Source: DAOSWM01 sp035380045
GTDB taxonomy: Bacteria; Bacteroidota; Bacteroidia; Bacteroidales; Tenuifilaceae
DNA: 64,000 bases
Assembly: GCA_035380045.1 (NCBI GenBank)
Contig: DAOSWM010000001.1
Coordinates: 1 to 64,000, forward strand
Reading direction: 5' to 3'
Below, piece after piece: positions 18,321 to 26,426 of this stretch (positions within the stretch are counted from its first letter, which is position 1; every line of letters starts with the position of its first letter). The position numbers were made by a program, and so were the translations under genes. The notes beneath the pieces are model-generated. The model saw nothing but the letters and a program-made list of their open reading frames with translations. It did no database searches and had not been told where the DNA came from.

Positions 18321-18354
18321 AAAAAAAGCCGTTCATAGGGGAACGGCTTTTTTT
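18321..18354. terminator. Bidirectional terminator between DUF5916 gene and ppdK
   Basis: Stem AAAGCCGTTC / GAACGGCTTT (18325-18334 with 18341-18350) with A-run and T-run flanks, between convergent genes. Confidence 0.92.
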
Positions 18355-18369
18355 GTATTCGAGATATTT

Positions 18370-21093
18370 CTATTTCTCTTTAATTGCAGCTTGCGCAGCA
18401 GCTAAGCGAGCGATAGGAACTCGGAAAGGAGAACAAGAAACATAATCCATTCCGGTTCTGTGACAGAACTCAACTGATGATGGGTCACCACCATGCTCAC
18501 CGCAAATACCAACTTTTAAGTCAGGACGAGTAGCCCTACCTTTCTTTGTTCCCATTTCAACTAACTGACCAACACCTGTTTGGTCTAATTGTTGGAAAGG
18601 ATCATTTTTAAGGATTCCTTTATTGATATAAATTGGTAAGAATTTACCAGCATCGTCACGAGAATAACCAAATGTCATTTGAGTTAAGTCGTTAGTACCG
18701 AAAGAGAAGAATTCAGCGTGTTCTGCAATTTCGTTAGCTGTTAATGCAGCACGTGGAATTTCAATCATTGTACCTACCATGTAGTCAACTTTCACACCTT
18801 TTTCAGCAAAAACTTTCTCAGCAGTAGCTCTGATGATTTCTTCCTGCATTTTGAATTCTTTTACAGTACCAATCAGTGGAACCATAATTTCTGGTTTAGG
18901 ATTTAATCCTTTTGCTTTTAAGTTACAAGCTGCTTCGATAATAGCGCGAGCCTGCATCTCGGTAATTTCGGGATATGTATTTCCTAAACGACAACCACGG
19001 TGTCCTAACATTGGGTTGAATTCGTGTAACGACTCAACTTTTTCTTTAACTAATTTAACGTCAACACCAAGCTTCTCAGCCATTTCTTTTTGAGTTGCAT
19101 CATCGTTTGGAGTAAACTCATGTAAAGGTGGATCAAGTAAACGGATAGTTACTCCAAATCCGTCCATTGCTTCAATAATTCCTTCAAAATCACCACGTTG
19201 AATTGGCAATAATTTATCTAAAGCTTTTCTACGTCCAGCTTCATCTTCAGCAAGAATCATTTCACGGATAGCCCAGATACGATCACCTTCGAAGAACATG
19301 TGCTCAGTACGGCAAAGTCCAATACCTTTCGCTCCGAATTCGCGTGCTGTTTTTGCATCAGCAGGAGTATCAGCATTTGTTCTCACATACATTTTTGTGT
19401 TTTTTTCAGCAAGATCCATAATCTTACCAAAATCACCATGTAATGATGGAGTAATTGTAGCAACTTTACCTTCGTAAACTTCACCTGTTGATCCGTTTAA
19501 TGAAATAAAATCACCTTTTTTATATTCAACTCCGTTTATTTTTAATGCTGTGTGAGATACAGAAATACCAGCAGCAGAAGAAACACAACATTTGCCCATA
19601 CCACGAGCAACAACTGCAGCATGAGATGTCATTCCACCACGTTCAGTTAAAATACCTTCAGCAGCATACATTCCTTTTAAATCTTCAGGAGATGTTTCAC
19701 GACGAACAAGGATTACCTTTTCACCTTTTGCAGCTTCAATTTCTGCATCTTCAGCAGTGAAAACAATTTTACCAGTTGCAGCACCTGGAGAAGCAGGTAA
19801 ACCTTTTGAAAGAACTTTTGCAGCAGCAATAGCTTTAGTATCAAATACTGGGTGTAATAATTCGTCTAATTTGTTAGGTTCTTGACGTAGAATAGCTGTT
19901 CTCTCATCAATTAAACCTTCTGCTAACATATCAACAGCCATTTTTACCATAGCTGCACCTGTACGTTTTCCGTTACGTGTTTGCAACATCCAAAGTTTAC
20001 CATCTTGAATGGTGAACTCCATATCTTGCATATCGTGATAATGTTTTTCTAATTTTTGCTGAACATCAAATAATTCTTTGTAAAGTTCAGGCATTGATTC
20101 TTCTAGCGAAGGGAATTTAGCTTTACGAACATCTTCTGGGGTTCCGTTACGCTCAGCCCAACGTTTTGAACCTTCTAAAGTAATTTCTTGTGGAGTTCTA
20201 ATACCAGCAACAACGTCTTCACCCTGAGCATTAATTAAATATTCTCCATTAAATATATTTTCACCTGTAGCAGCATCGCGAGAGAAAGCAACACCTGTAG
20301 CAGATGTATCACCCAAGTTACCATAAACCATTGCTTGTACGTTTACAGCAGTTCCCCATTCGTCAGGAATTTGTTCCATTCTTCTGTAAAGAATAGCTCT
20401 TTCAGTATTCCATGAATCGAATACAGCACAAATTGCTCCCCATAGCTGATCCCATGGATTTGTTGGGAAATCTACTCCAGCTCTTTCTTTAACAACAGCT
20501 TTATATGCTTCAACAACTCCTTTTAAATCTTCAGCAGTTAATTCGGTATCTGAAGCATAACCTTTTGCTTCTTTAACTTTGTCCAAAACAACTTCGAAAG
20601 GATCGTGTTCGCCTTCTTTTGCAGTTACATTCATAACTACATCACCATACATATGAATAAAACGACGATATGAATCGTAAGCAAATTTTTCGCTTCCTGA
20701 TTTTTCTGCAACTAATTTTACAGTTTCATCATTCATACCAAGGTTTAAAACGGTATTCATCATTCCTGGCATAGATGCACGTGCACCTGAACGAACTGAA
20801 ACTAACAAAGGGAAAGCTTCTCCTTTTGATCCGAATTTAGCATTCATCACTTTTTCTGTTGCAGCAATACCTGCTTCAACTTCAGTTTTAATTAACTCAA
20901 CAACAGCGTCTTTGCCTAATTGATTATATTCTGTACAAACTTCAGTAGTAATGGTAAATCCTGCAGGAACAGGAACTCCAATAAGGTTCATCTCGGCAAG
21001 GTTGGCACCTTTTCCTCCTAGAAGGTTTTTCATGCTGGCATCGCCTTCGGCTTGCTTGTTTCCAAAGGTGTAAACACGTTTAACGTTCGACAT
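18370..21093 (-). CDS. ppdK: Pyruvate, phosphate dikinase
   Basis: A 907-residue protein, full length for PPDK. The N-terminal ATP-grasp part contains GGKGANLAEM and SVRSGARASMPGMM. The swivelling phosphohistidine domain has GGMTSHAAVVARG with catalytic His491. The C-terminal TIM barrel has the GICGEHGGDP motif with catalytic Cys864. It interconverts pyruvate + ATP + Pi and phosphoenolpyruvate + AMP + PPi, and in anaerobic Bacteroidota often runs glycolytically using PPi. It is monocistronic, bounded by a terminator, and its strongly biased codon use suggests high expression. Confidence 0.97.
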   Translation of the reverse strand: MSNVKRVYTFGNKQAEGDASMKNLLGGKGANLAEMNLIGVPVPAGFTITTEVCTEYNQLGKDAVVELIKTEVEAGIAATEKVMNAKFGSKGEAFPLLVSVRSGARASMPGMMNTVLNLGMNDETVKLVAEKSGSEKFAYDSYRRFIHMYGDVVMNVTAKEGEHDPFEVVLDKVKEAKGYASDTELTAEDLKGVVEAYKAVVKERAGVDFPTNPWDQLWGAICAVFDSWNTERAILYRRMEQIPDEWGTAVNVQAMVYGNLGDTSATGVAFSRDAATGENIFNGEYLINAQGEDVVAGIRTPQEITLEGSKRWAERNGTPEDVRKAKFPSLEESMPELYKELFDVQQKLEKHYHDMQDMEFTIQDGKLWMLQTRNGKRTGAAMVKMAVDMLAEGLIDERTAILRQEPNKLDELLHPVFDTKAIAAAKVLSKGLPASPGAATGKIVFTAEDAEIEAAKGEKVILVRRETSPEDLKGMYAAEGILTERGGMTSHAAVVARGMGKCCVSSAAGISVSHTALKINGVEYKKGDFISLNGSTGEVYEGKVATITPSLHGDFGKIMDLAEKNTKMYVRTNADTPADAKTAREFGAKGIGLCRTEHMFFEGDRIWAIREMILAEDEAGRRKALDKLLPIQRGDFEGIIEAMDGFGVTIRLLDPPLHEFTPNDDATQKEMAEKLGVDVKLVKEKVESLHEFNPMLGHRGCRLGNTYPEITEMQARAIIEAACNLKAKGLNPKPEIMVPLIGTVKEFKMQEEIIRATAEKVFAEKGVKVDYMVGTMIEIPRAALTANEIAEHAEFFSFGTNDLTQMTFGYSRDDAGKFLPIYINKGILKNDPFQQLDQTGVGQLVEMGTKKGRATRPDLKVGICGEHGGDPSSVEFCHRTGMDYVSCSPFRVPIARLAAAQAAIKEK

Positions 21094-21163
21094 TTTAATT
21101 TAAGTTTAAGTGTTGATTTATATTGAATTATGTTTCTTAATGGCACAATTTTTTCTGAACTTA

Positions 21164-21192
21164 CAAAATTATTAAAAAAAATGGATTGGCAA
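21164..21192 (-). promoter_or_regulatory. Candidate housekeeping promoter of ppdK
   Basis: On the minus strand TTG at 21190-21192 is followed after 18 bases by TAATTTTG (21171-21164), close to the Bacteroidota consensus, about 70 bases before the ppdK start. Confidence 0.4.
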
Positions 21193-21333
21193 TTTTCAAT
21201 TCTGATACTAGTTCAATTTTTTTCTGCAAACGATTCAAAGAGTTTTTTTAGAAGTAATATATGCCTTAAGAGATTATACTATATTCGAGCACTTACGATT
21301 TTGTGATAAAATATTGCTTAGAAATGAAATTTT

Positions 21334-21370
21334 TGTTCATCGCGAAATAGTACGTGTTCATTCCGGATAA
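21334..21370. promoter_or_regulatory. Paired half-palindromic sites upstream of 21466 gene
   Basis: TGTTCA occurs at 21334 and again exactly 21 bp later at 21355. Each begins a degenerate copy of the 16-bp dyad (TGTTCATCGCGAAATA, TGTTCATTCCGGATAA). They lie 70 and 49 bp before the sigma-54 -24 element. In the rest of this 372-base intergenic region I see only the ppdK promoter. Confidence 0.5.
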
Positions 21371-21409
21371 ATTCCGTTTCATCTCTAATCGTTAGTGTTT
21401 AACATTGTT

Positions 21410-21425
21410 TGGCACTAGTTTTGAA
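21410..21425 (+). promoter_or_regulatory. Sigma-54 promoter of the 21466 gene
   Basis: TGGCAC-N5-TTGAA has perfect -24 sequence and GG-to-G spacing, with one deviation in the -12 GC. The predicted start near 21435 is about 31 bases before the start codon. Confidence 0.65.
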
Positions 21426-21465
21426 AATGAAATTGAAACTTTTAACCCATTAAATAATATTAGTT

Positions 21466-22110
21466 ATGAAAGCAAAAATGATTTTCACATTAGTTGTACT
21501 ACTATTCACTGGTAGCTTTTTAATGGCTCAGGATGAGCCAGAGGAAGAGATGCAAACCCTTTTTGGTGACGAGAAATTAACTTTTGGTGGGTATGGAGGT
21601 CCTAGGGTTGCATTTTCGTCGTTTGACAGTAAGGATATTTGGTTGGTAGGTGGTAGGGGGGGTGTTATTATTAACCATTGCTTCGTACTTGGAGGAGCTG
21701 GATATGGGATTGTTAACTCTCCCCTTTACAACGATCTAGTAATTGATGGTGTTAACTATCCTAGCCTTTACCTGCAGGGAGGATACGGCGGTTTGATGCT
21801 CGAGGGGATTTTCTGGTCGAGCAAACTTGTGCACTTTTCTGTTCCCGTTTTAATAGGAGCAGGTGGAGTAATGTTTAGCGATAAACAATATCCCGATGGG
21901 GATGAAGATTATAAAATTCATGTGATTGAACACACTCCCTTCTTTGTAATTGAACCTGGCATTGAAGCGGAGTTGAATGTGGTAAGATTTATGAGACTTT
22001 CAGCAGGAGTTAGCTACCGGTACGCTCCCAAAGCTGAACTTTCTAATATTCCTTCAAATGCTTTTAACAGCTTAAATGTTTCGCTATCGCTAAAATTTGG
22101 TAGTTTTTAA
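21466..22110 (+). CDS. Outer-membrane beta-barrel-like protein (paralogue of 22418 gene)
   Basis: A 214-residue protein with a signal peptide (FLMAQ, residues 1-21) and then an acidic stretch (DEPEEEMQTL). A glycine- and aromatic-rich beta pattern follows (FGGYGGPRVAF, LYLQGGYGGLMLEG, LSAGVSYRYAPK), ending in Phe (LSLKFGSF). This suggests a small 8- to 10-strand outer-membrane barrel. I do not recognise a named family. It shares its C-terminal layout with the protein at 22418-23155. It has its own sigma-54-type promoter, so it may respond to the same signal as the neighbouring operon. Confidence 0.7.
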   Translation: MKAKMIFTLVVLLFTGSFLMAQDEPEEEMQTLFGDEKLTFGGYGGPRVAFSSFDSKDIWLVGGRGGVIINHCFVLGGAGYGIVNSPLYNDLVIDGVNYPSLYLQGGYGGLMLEGIFWSSKLVHFSVPVLIGAGGVMFSDKQYPDGDEDYKIHVIEHTPFFVIEPGIEAELNVVRFMRLSAGVSYRYAPKAELSNIPSNAFNSLNVSLSLKFGSF

Positions 22111-22120
22111 CAAATTTTTC

Positions 22121-22157
22121 GTTCCAATTACGAACATGTAGTGTTCGAAAACGAACA
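22121..22157. promoter_or_regulatory. Paired palindromes upstream of the 40-residue protein operon
   Basis: TGTTCGAAAACGAACA (22142-22157) is a perfect dyad of the window-wide motif. GTTC-N7-GAAC at 22121-22135 is a second dyad about 21.5 bp earlier. They are centred 84 and 105 bp before the -24 GG. Confidence 0.6.
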
Positions 22158-22231
22158 GCACGTTTAATAATGTTAGGGTTTTGAAACTTGAAGTATTGTA
22201 ATTGTTCGGTATAACAATACAGTATGTATAA

Positions 22232-22247
22232 TGGCACAATATTTGAT
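22232..22247 (+). promoter_or_regulatory. Sigma-54 promoter of the 22280-26422 operon
   Basis: TGGCAC-N5-TTGAT has a perfect -24 box, correct spacing and a one-base deviation in the -12 GC, like the promoter at 21410. The predicted start near 22257 is 23 bases before the ATG at 22280. Confidence 0.68.
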
Positions 22248-22279
22248 ATATTGTTTAATAACTTAAAAATTTAAAGGCC

Positions 22280-22402
22280 ATGTTTATAATAGGATTTTTT
22301 GCCGGGTTGCTTTTCTTGCTTGTGGTTGATTTGTTGGCAGGAACATACTTTCGGTATAGGTCGTATACCAAAACCCGAAACAGAGGTGTTTCACACTATT
22401 AA
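22280..22402 (+). CDS. 40-residue single-pass membrane protein
   Basis: A short open frame starting ATG at 22280, with AAAGG seven bases upstream as ribosome-binding site, ending TAA at 22400-22402. The product begins MFIIGFFAGLLFLLVVDLLA, a clear transmembrane helix, followed by a basic, Tyr/Arg-rich cytoplasmic-type tail (TYFRYRSYTKTRNRG). It is the first gene after a sigma-54-like promoter and lies 15 bases before the next gene. That placement, the ribosome-binding site and the hydrophobic design make it a likely real small protein. I recognise no family; a stress-response membrane microprotein is a guess. Confidence 0.65.
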   Translation: MFIIGFFAGLLFLLVVDLLAGTYFRYRSYTKTRNRGVSHY

Positions 22403-22417
22403 CAACAACTTGAAAAA

Positions 22418-23155
22418 ATGAAAACAAAAATAACAGTTATTGCTTGGTTTTGTAATCTTGCAATAGTTCTTACTTCAGCTATGAGTGTATACTCACAGGA
22501 CGATGCTCAGTATCTACTTGATCTAAATAGAGTGAAGGTTTCAGGTTTTGGGAATACGAACTACGTTTTTTCGCAGGTTGATGGGGATTTCTCATACTCA
22601 TCAGGAGGAAGCGGTGCCTTCCTTTTCAACTACAAATACTTTGTTGGTATTTATGGTCAGAATCTTGAAACAACCCATTCCCGCGACGATATTTACTCTT
22701 CAACATTCGACCCGAATGTGAACCCCGATGAGGAACCAATCTTTACCAAGAATAAGCTGCATTTCAACCATGGCGGACTGTGGCTAGGCTACATTCATAA
22801 GCCCAATAGCTTGGTTCACTGGGGTACAAACTTAAGGTTGGGAGCAGGTAGAATTGCATTAAATGATAAGGACATCGAGTTTCACGATTTGGAGGAGCAC
22901 CATCGCGATGTAATCGCTACAATTATTCCTGAATTTGATGTTGAACTAAATATAGCCCGTTGGTTTAAGGTTAACCTGGGCATTGGTTACAGGTTTGTAC
23001 TCTTTACCGATAATAGTATATACCGCAATAGCGAAGGAGAGGATGTTCGCCTTTACAAGTCGAGTCAGTTTTCTAGCCCTACAGCCACATTAAAGTTGAT
23101 GTTTGGAAGCTTTGGCCCTAGGCCAAGCAAAAAAAATGGGCACAACATCAACTAA
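22418..23155 (+). CDS. Outer-membrane beta-barrel-like protein (paralogue of 21466 gene)
   Basis: A 245-residue protein with a signal peptide (SVYSQ, about residues 1-26) and a beta-strand pattern like the 21466 gene. Both have a GGxxLGY/GGYGG segment, a FxVNLGIGYRF / MRLSAGVSYRY segment, and a C-terminal LKLMFGSF / LSLKFGSF. Here a 12-residue polar tail follows the terminal strand. It is likely a small outer-membrane barrel. It sits between the 40-residue protein and the TonB-dependent receptor gene (43 bases), so a shared operon and envelope role are likely. No family name can be given. Confidence 0.68.
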   Translation: MKTKITVIAWFCNLAIVLTSAMSVYSQDDAQYLLDLNRVKVSGFGNTNYVFSQVDGDFSYSSGGSGAFLFNYKYFVGIYGQNLETTHSRDDIYSSTFDPNVNPDEEPIFTKNKLHFNHGGLWLGYIHKPNSLVHWGTNLRLGAGRIALNDKDIEFHDLEEHHRDVIATIIPEFDVELNIARWFKVNLGIGYRFVLFTDNSIYRNSEGEDVRLYKSSQFSSPTATLKLMFGSFGPRPSKKNGHNIN

Positions 23156-23198
23156 TTCTGCTTTCTTCTGTTTTATAAATAATAATAATATTTAAACA

Positions 23199-25553
23199 AT
23201 GAAGCACTTCGTTTGGCCTCTTATTGTTATGTTGGTTCTATTTCAGCAATTGGTTTTGGCCAGTAACGATTCGGATATATCAAATAAGGTAACAGTCAAC
23301 GGGTACGTTAAGGATGCTTCCAACGGGGAGGAGTTAATCGGTGTTACCATCCTGGTGGCAGAAAAAAGCAGAGGAACGGCAACTAATGTTTACGGTTTCT
23401 ATTCTGTATCGCTTGAGCCTGGGCACTATACCCTAATTTACTCATTTGTTGGCTATAAATCGATTGAGAAGAAGTTGGAACTGAACGAGAATCTTACCAT
23501 TGATGTTGAACTTCAAGAGGAGTCGGTTCTGTTAAACGAGGTGGTGGTTACCAGCAGGAAGCCAAATGAGAATATCACCCGAAACGAGATGAGCGTGGCT
23601 AGGTTGGACATTAAGAGTATTCAACGAATACCCGCATTAATGGGCGAGGTTGATGTTATTAAGGCAATTCAGCTGCTTCCTGGTGTGCAGAGTACCGCTG
23701 AGGGTACATCGGGGTTTAGCGTTCGGGGCGGAGCGGTTGACCATAACCTGATACTTCTCGATGAGGCAACTGTTTACAATGCATCGCATCTAATGGGATT
23801 CTTCTCGGTATTCAACAACGATGCCATAAAAGATGTTAAGCTTTACAAGGGCGATATTCCCGCTTCCAGCGGGGGACGTTTAGCCTCGTTGCTTGATGTG
23901 AGAATGAAAGATGGCAACTCAAAAAACTTCTCGTTAACAGGAGGCATTGGAACCATTTCAAGCAGGTTAACCATGGAGGGGCCGTTGGTTTCCGAGAACA
24001 CTACTTTTATGGTTTCGGGGCGCAGAACCTACGCCGATGTTTTTTTACCCCTTGCCCCCAATGAGGACATTAGGGATAATACGTTGTTCTTTTACGATTT
24101 GAATGTAAAATTGAGCCATAGGATAAACGATAAGCATCGACTTTTCCTGTCGGGCTACTACGGTCGCGATATTTTTGGATCGAGCTTTGCTCGTTTTGGT
24201 TTCGGAAACCAAACAACAACTCTTAGGTGGAATTACATTATAACACCCAAACTCTTTTTAAACACAACAGCTATATATAGCAACTACAACTACTATTTGG
24301 GAACAGCTGATGGTGAGCCAACATCTTTCCGATGGAATTCATTTATGAACGATTATAGCCTGAAGTTCGACTTTACTTACTTTTTGAATACAAATAATAC
24401 TTTCAAATTTGGGGGACAGTCAATATATCATGAAATAAGCCCGGCAAAGGCAAAAGGAGTGGGAGAGGAGGCTCTTCTTGGCGAGTTCATTTTGCCCGAG
24501 AATCTATCGTTTGAGCACGGATTTTACGTTATGAACGAGCAAACTGTAAACGATAACCTCTCCCTGAAATACGGGTTGCGACTTTCGGTGCTGCAGAATG
24601 CTGGCAATAACCACGAGCAGTATATTTTCGATGAAAACTATGAGGTTGTAGAATCGGTTTACCGAAAGAAGGGTGAGATTTTCAATACGTACTCGAACCT
24701 TGAACCCAGATTTGGTATAAACTACACCATTAACGAAAAGAATTCAGTTAAGTCGAGCTACTCAAGAACCGTTCAGTACATACAGCAGGCAACGAACGGG
24801 GCTGCGGGTACTCCATTGGATATATGGTTTACGGCTTCGCCGAATATTAAACCACAAGTTTCCGACCAGTTTGCCGTTGGGTACTTTCGCAACTTCCTGA
24901 ACAATGCGCTGGAATCGTCTGTTGAATTTTACTACAAGGACATGCAGAATGTTGTTGATTTTAAGGATTTTGCAAATTTACTGATGAACGATAAGCTGGA
25001 GGGGGAGCTGCGCATTGGAACCGCCGAATCCTACGGAATGGAATTTCTTACCAACTTCAACTACAAGAATTTGAATGGTTGGGTTAGCTACACCTTCTCA
25101 CGTGTTTTTAGAACCATTGATGAAATCAACGGTGGCGAGCCATACTCTGCTATTTCCGATAAACCTCACGATATTGCCATAGTTGCAAACTACGAAGTTA
25201 CTCCACAGTTCTCGGTTTCTGCAAACTGGATTTACTCAACTGGAATCCCTGCAACGTTCCCAACCGGGCGCTACGAGATTTTGGGAACAATTATCCCCCT
25301 GTACTCCTCAAGAAATAATTACAGGTTTCCCGATTACCACAGGCTCGACGTAGCTTTGATTTACAAACCAAAGAGGAATGGGAGTAGGAAGTGGCAAAGT
25401 GAATGGAATTTATCCATTTACAATGCATACAACCGAAAGAATGCTTGGGCAATAAATTTCGTTCAGGATGAGAATAATCCTTCGCAAACCTACGCTGAGA
25501 AAACGTACCTATTCTCAATACTACCCTCGTTAACCTATAACTTCAAGTTCTAA
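23199..25553 (+). CDS. TonB-dependent receptor with N-terminal carboxypeptidase-like domain
   Basis: A 784-residue outer-membrane receptor: signal peptide (LVLAS); residues about 30-115 a CarboxypepD_reg-like domain (VNGYVKDASNGEELIGVTI); residues about 120-230 the plug (LPGVQSTAEGTSGFSVRGGAVDHNLILLDEATVYN); then a 22-strand-type barrel ending in the aromatic YNFKF. It lacks SusD pairing, and the following gene is a DUF4249 lipoprotein, a common alternative partner in Bacteroidota. It should import a ligand using TonB energy; the ligand is unknown. The operon's sigma-54-like promoter suggests induction by an envelope or nutrient signal. Confidence 0.9.
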   Translation: MKHFVWPLIVMLVLFQQLVLASNDSDISNKVTVNGYVKDASNGEELIGVTILVAEKSRGTATNVYGFYSVSLEPGHYTLIYSFVGYKSIEKKLELNENLTIDVELQEESVLLNEVVVTSRKPNENITRNEMSVARLDIKSIQRIPALMGEVDVIKAIQLLPGVQSTAEGTSGFSVRGGAVDHNLILLDEATVYNASHLMGFFSVFNNDAIKDVKLYKGDIPASSGGRLASLLDVRMKDGNSKNFSLTGGIGTISSRLTMEGPLVSENTTFMVSGRRTYADVFLPLAPNEDIRDNTLFFYDLNVKLSHRINDKHRLFLSGYYGRDIFGSSFARFGFGNQTTTLRWNYIITPKLFLNTTAIYSNYNYYLGTADGEPTSFRWNSFMNDYSLKFDFTYFLNTNNTFKFGGQSIYHEISPAKAKGVGEEALLGEFILPENLSFEHGFYVMNEQTVNDNLSLKYGLRLSVLQNAGNNHEQYIFDENYEVVESVYRKKGEIFNTYSNLEPRFGINYTINEKNSVKSSYSRTVQYIQQATNGAAGTPLDIWFTASPNIKPQVSDQFAVGYFRNFLNNALESSVEFYYKDMQNVVDFKDFANLLMNDKLEGELRIGTAESYGMEFLTNFNYKNLNGWVSYTFSRVFRTIDEINGGEPYSAISDKPHDIAIVANYEVTPQFSVSANWIYSTGIPATFPTGRYEILGTIIPLYSSRNNYRFPDYHRLDVALIYKPKRNGSRKWQSEWNLSIYNAYNRKNAWAINFVQDENNPSQTYAEKTYLFSILPSLTYNFKF

Positions 25554-25564
25554 AAACTTCTGAA

Positions 25565-26422
25565 ATGAAAACGAAAATACTTTCAATCGCCATTCTATCT
25601 GTTTTGTTCTTTCTTTCTGGGTGTACTGAACGAATCGATATTGAGCTTGATAGTTCCTACGCGCGATGCGTTATTTATGGCGAGATTACCACTGATACTA
25701 CCCAGCATAAAGTAACCGTTAGGCGCACGGGCGACTATTATGGAGAGTATGCTCCCATAGGAATTTCTGGAGCCAACGTATCCATTTCCGATGGAGATAA
25801 TGTTTTTGAGTTAAGTGAAGACCCTGAAAATCCTGGAGTTTACCTTACTCAGGATGATGTTTACGGGATTCCAGGGAGAATTTATACCCTAAACGTTTCA
25901 AATGTTGATTTGCTGGACGATGGAATTATGCAAAGCTACGAGGCTACTTCTGAGTTACGCCAGGTAGCAGAGCCCGATTCAATTGACGTTTTGTACCGAA
26001 GGGAGTGGGAGGGATGGATAATTCAGGCTTATGCAACCGACCCTGCTGAAACCGAAGATTTCTATATGTTTCATACCTACATAAATGGGGTTTTGCAGTC
26101 CGATTCGTTAATGAATATAAACATTCAAGATGACCTTTTCTTTAACGGAAACCAAACAAACGGTGCATTGATTGAATACATTCCTGGAGAGGATGGGCTT
26201 GCAGTAAACGACACTGTAACTATTGGTTTCTGTGGAATTACCCAGGATTACTACGTTTACTTGATTGAAACACAGGTTTCTGCTCGTCCTTCCAATCCAT
26301 TGTTTAGCGGTGCTCCGGCAAATCCCAAAAGCAATATAAGTAACAATGCCATTGGGTTCTTTACTGCCTACTCAATTGAGAGGGCAACAAAAATTGTTAA
26401 GCAGGTTGAATACTACCAGTAG
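25565..26422 (+). CDS. DUF4249 family lipoprotein
   Basis: A 285-residue lipoprotein with lipobox LSGC (Cys20). The first part is an Ig-like fold (CVIYGEITTDTTQHKVTVRRTGDY ... ISGANVSISDGDNVFEL), followed by the C-terminal DUF4249 region (TQDYYVYL ... PSNPLFSGAPANPKSNISNNAIGFFTAYS), which is diagnostic. It is only 11 bases after the TonB-dependent receptor, and such pairs are frequent; it may be a surface-exposed lid or ligand-binding partner of the receptor. That role is inferred from pairing. Confidence 0.87.
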   Translation: MKTKILSIAILSVLFFLSGCTERIDIELDSSYARCVIYGEITTDTTQHKVTVRRTGDYYGEYAPIGISGANVSISDGDNVFELSEDPENPGVYLTQDDVYGIPGRIYTLNVSNVDLLDDGIMQSYEATSELRQVAEPDSIDVLYRREWEGWIIQAYATDPAETEDFYMFHTYINGVLQSDSLMNINIQDDLFFNGNQTNGALIEYIPGEDGLAVNDTVTIGFCGITQDYYVYLIETQVSARPSNPLFSGAPANPKSNISNNAIGFFTAYSIERATKIVKQVEYYQ

Positions 26423-26426
26423 CTGA

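Noticed and set aside
21140..21155. TGGCAC on the plus strand in the ppdK upstream region
   Set aside because: The -12 position reads TTTCT, there is no dyad at a suitable distance, and no plus-strand gene starts soon after.
22201..22218. Dyad ATTGTT-N6-AACAAT just before the 22232 promoter
   Set aside because: Only the left half matches the regulon motif and the spacing does not fit the other pairs; probably a chance AT-rich dyad.
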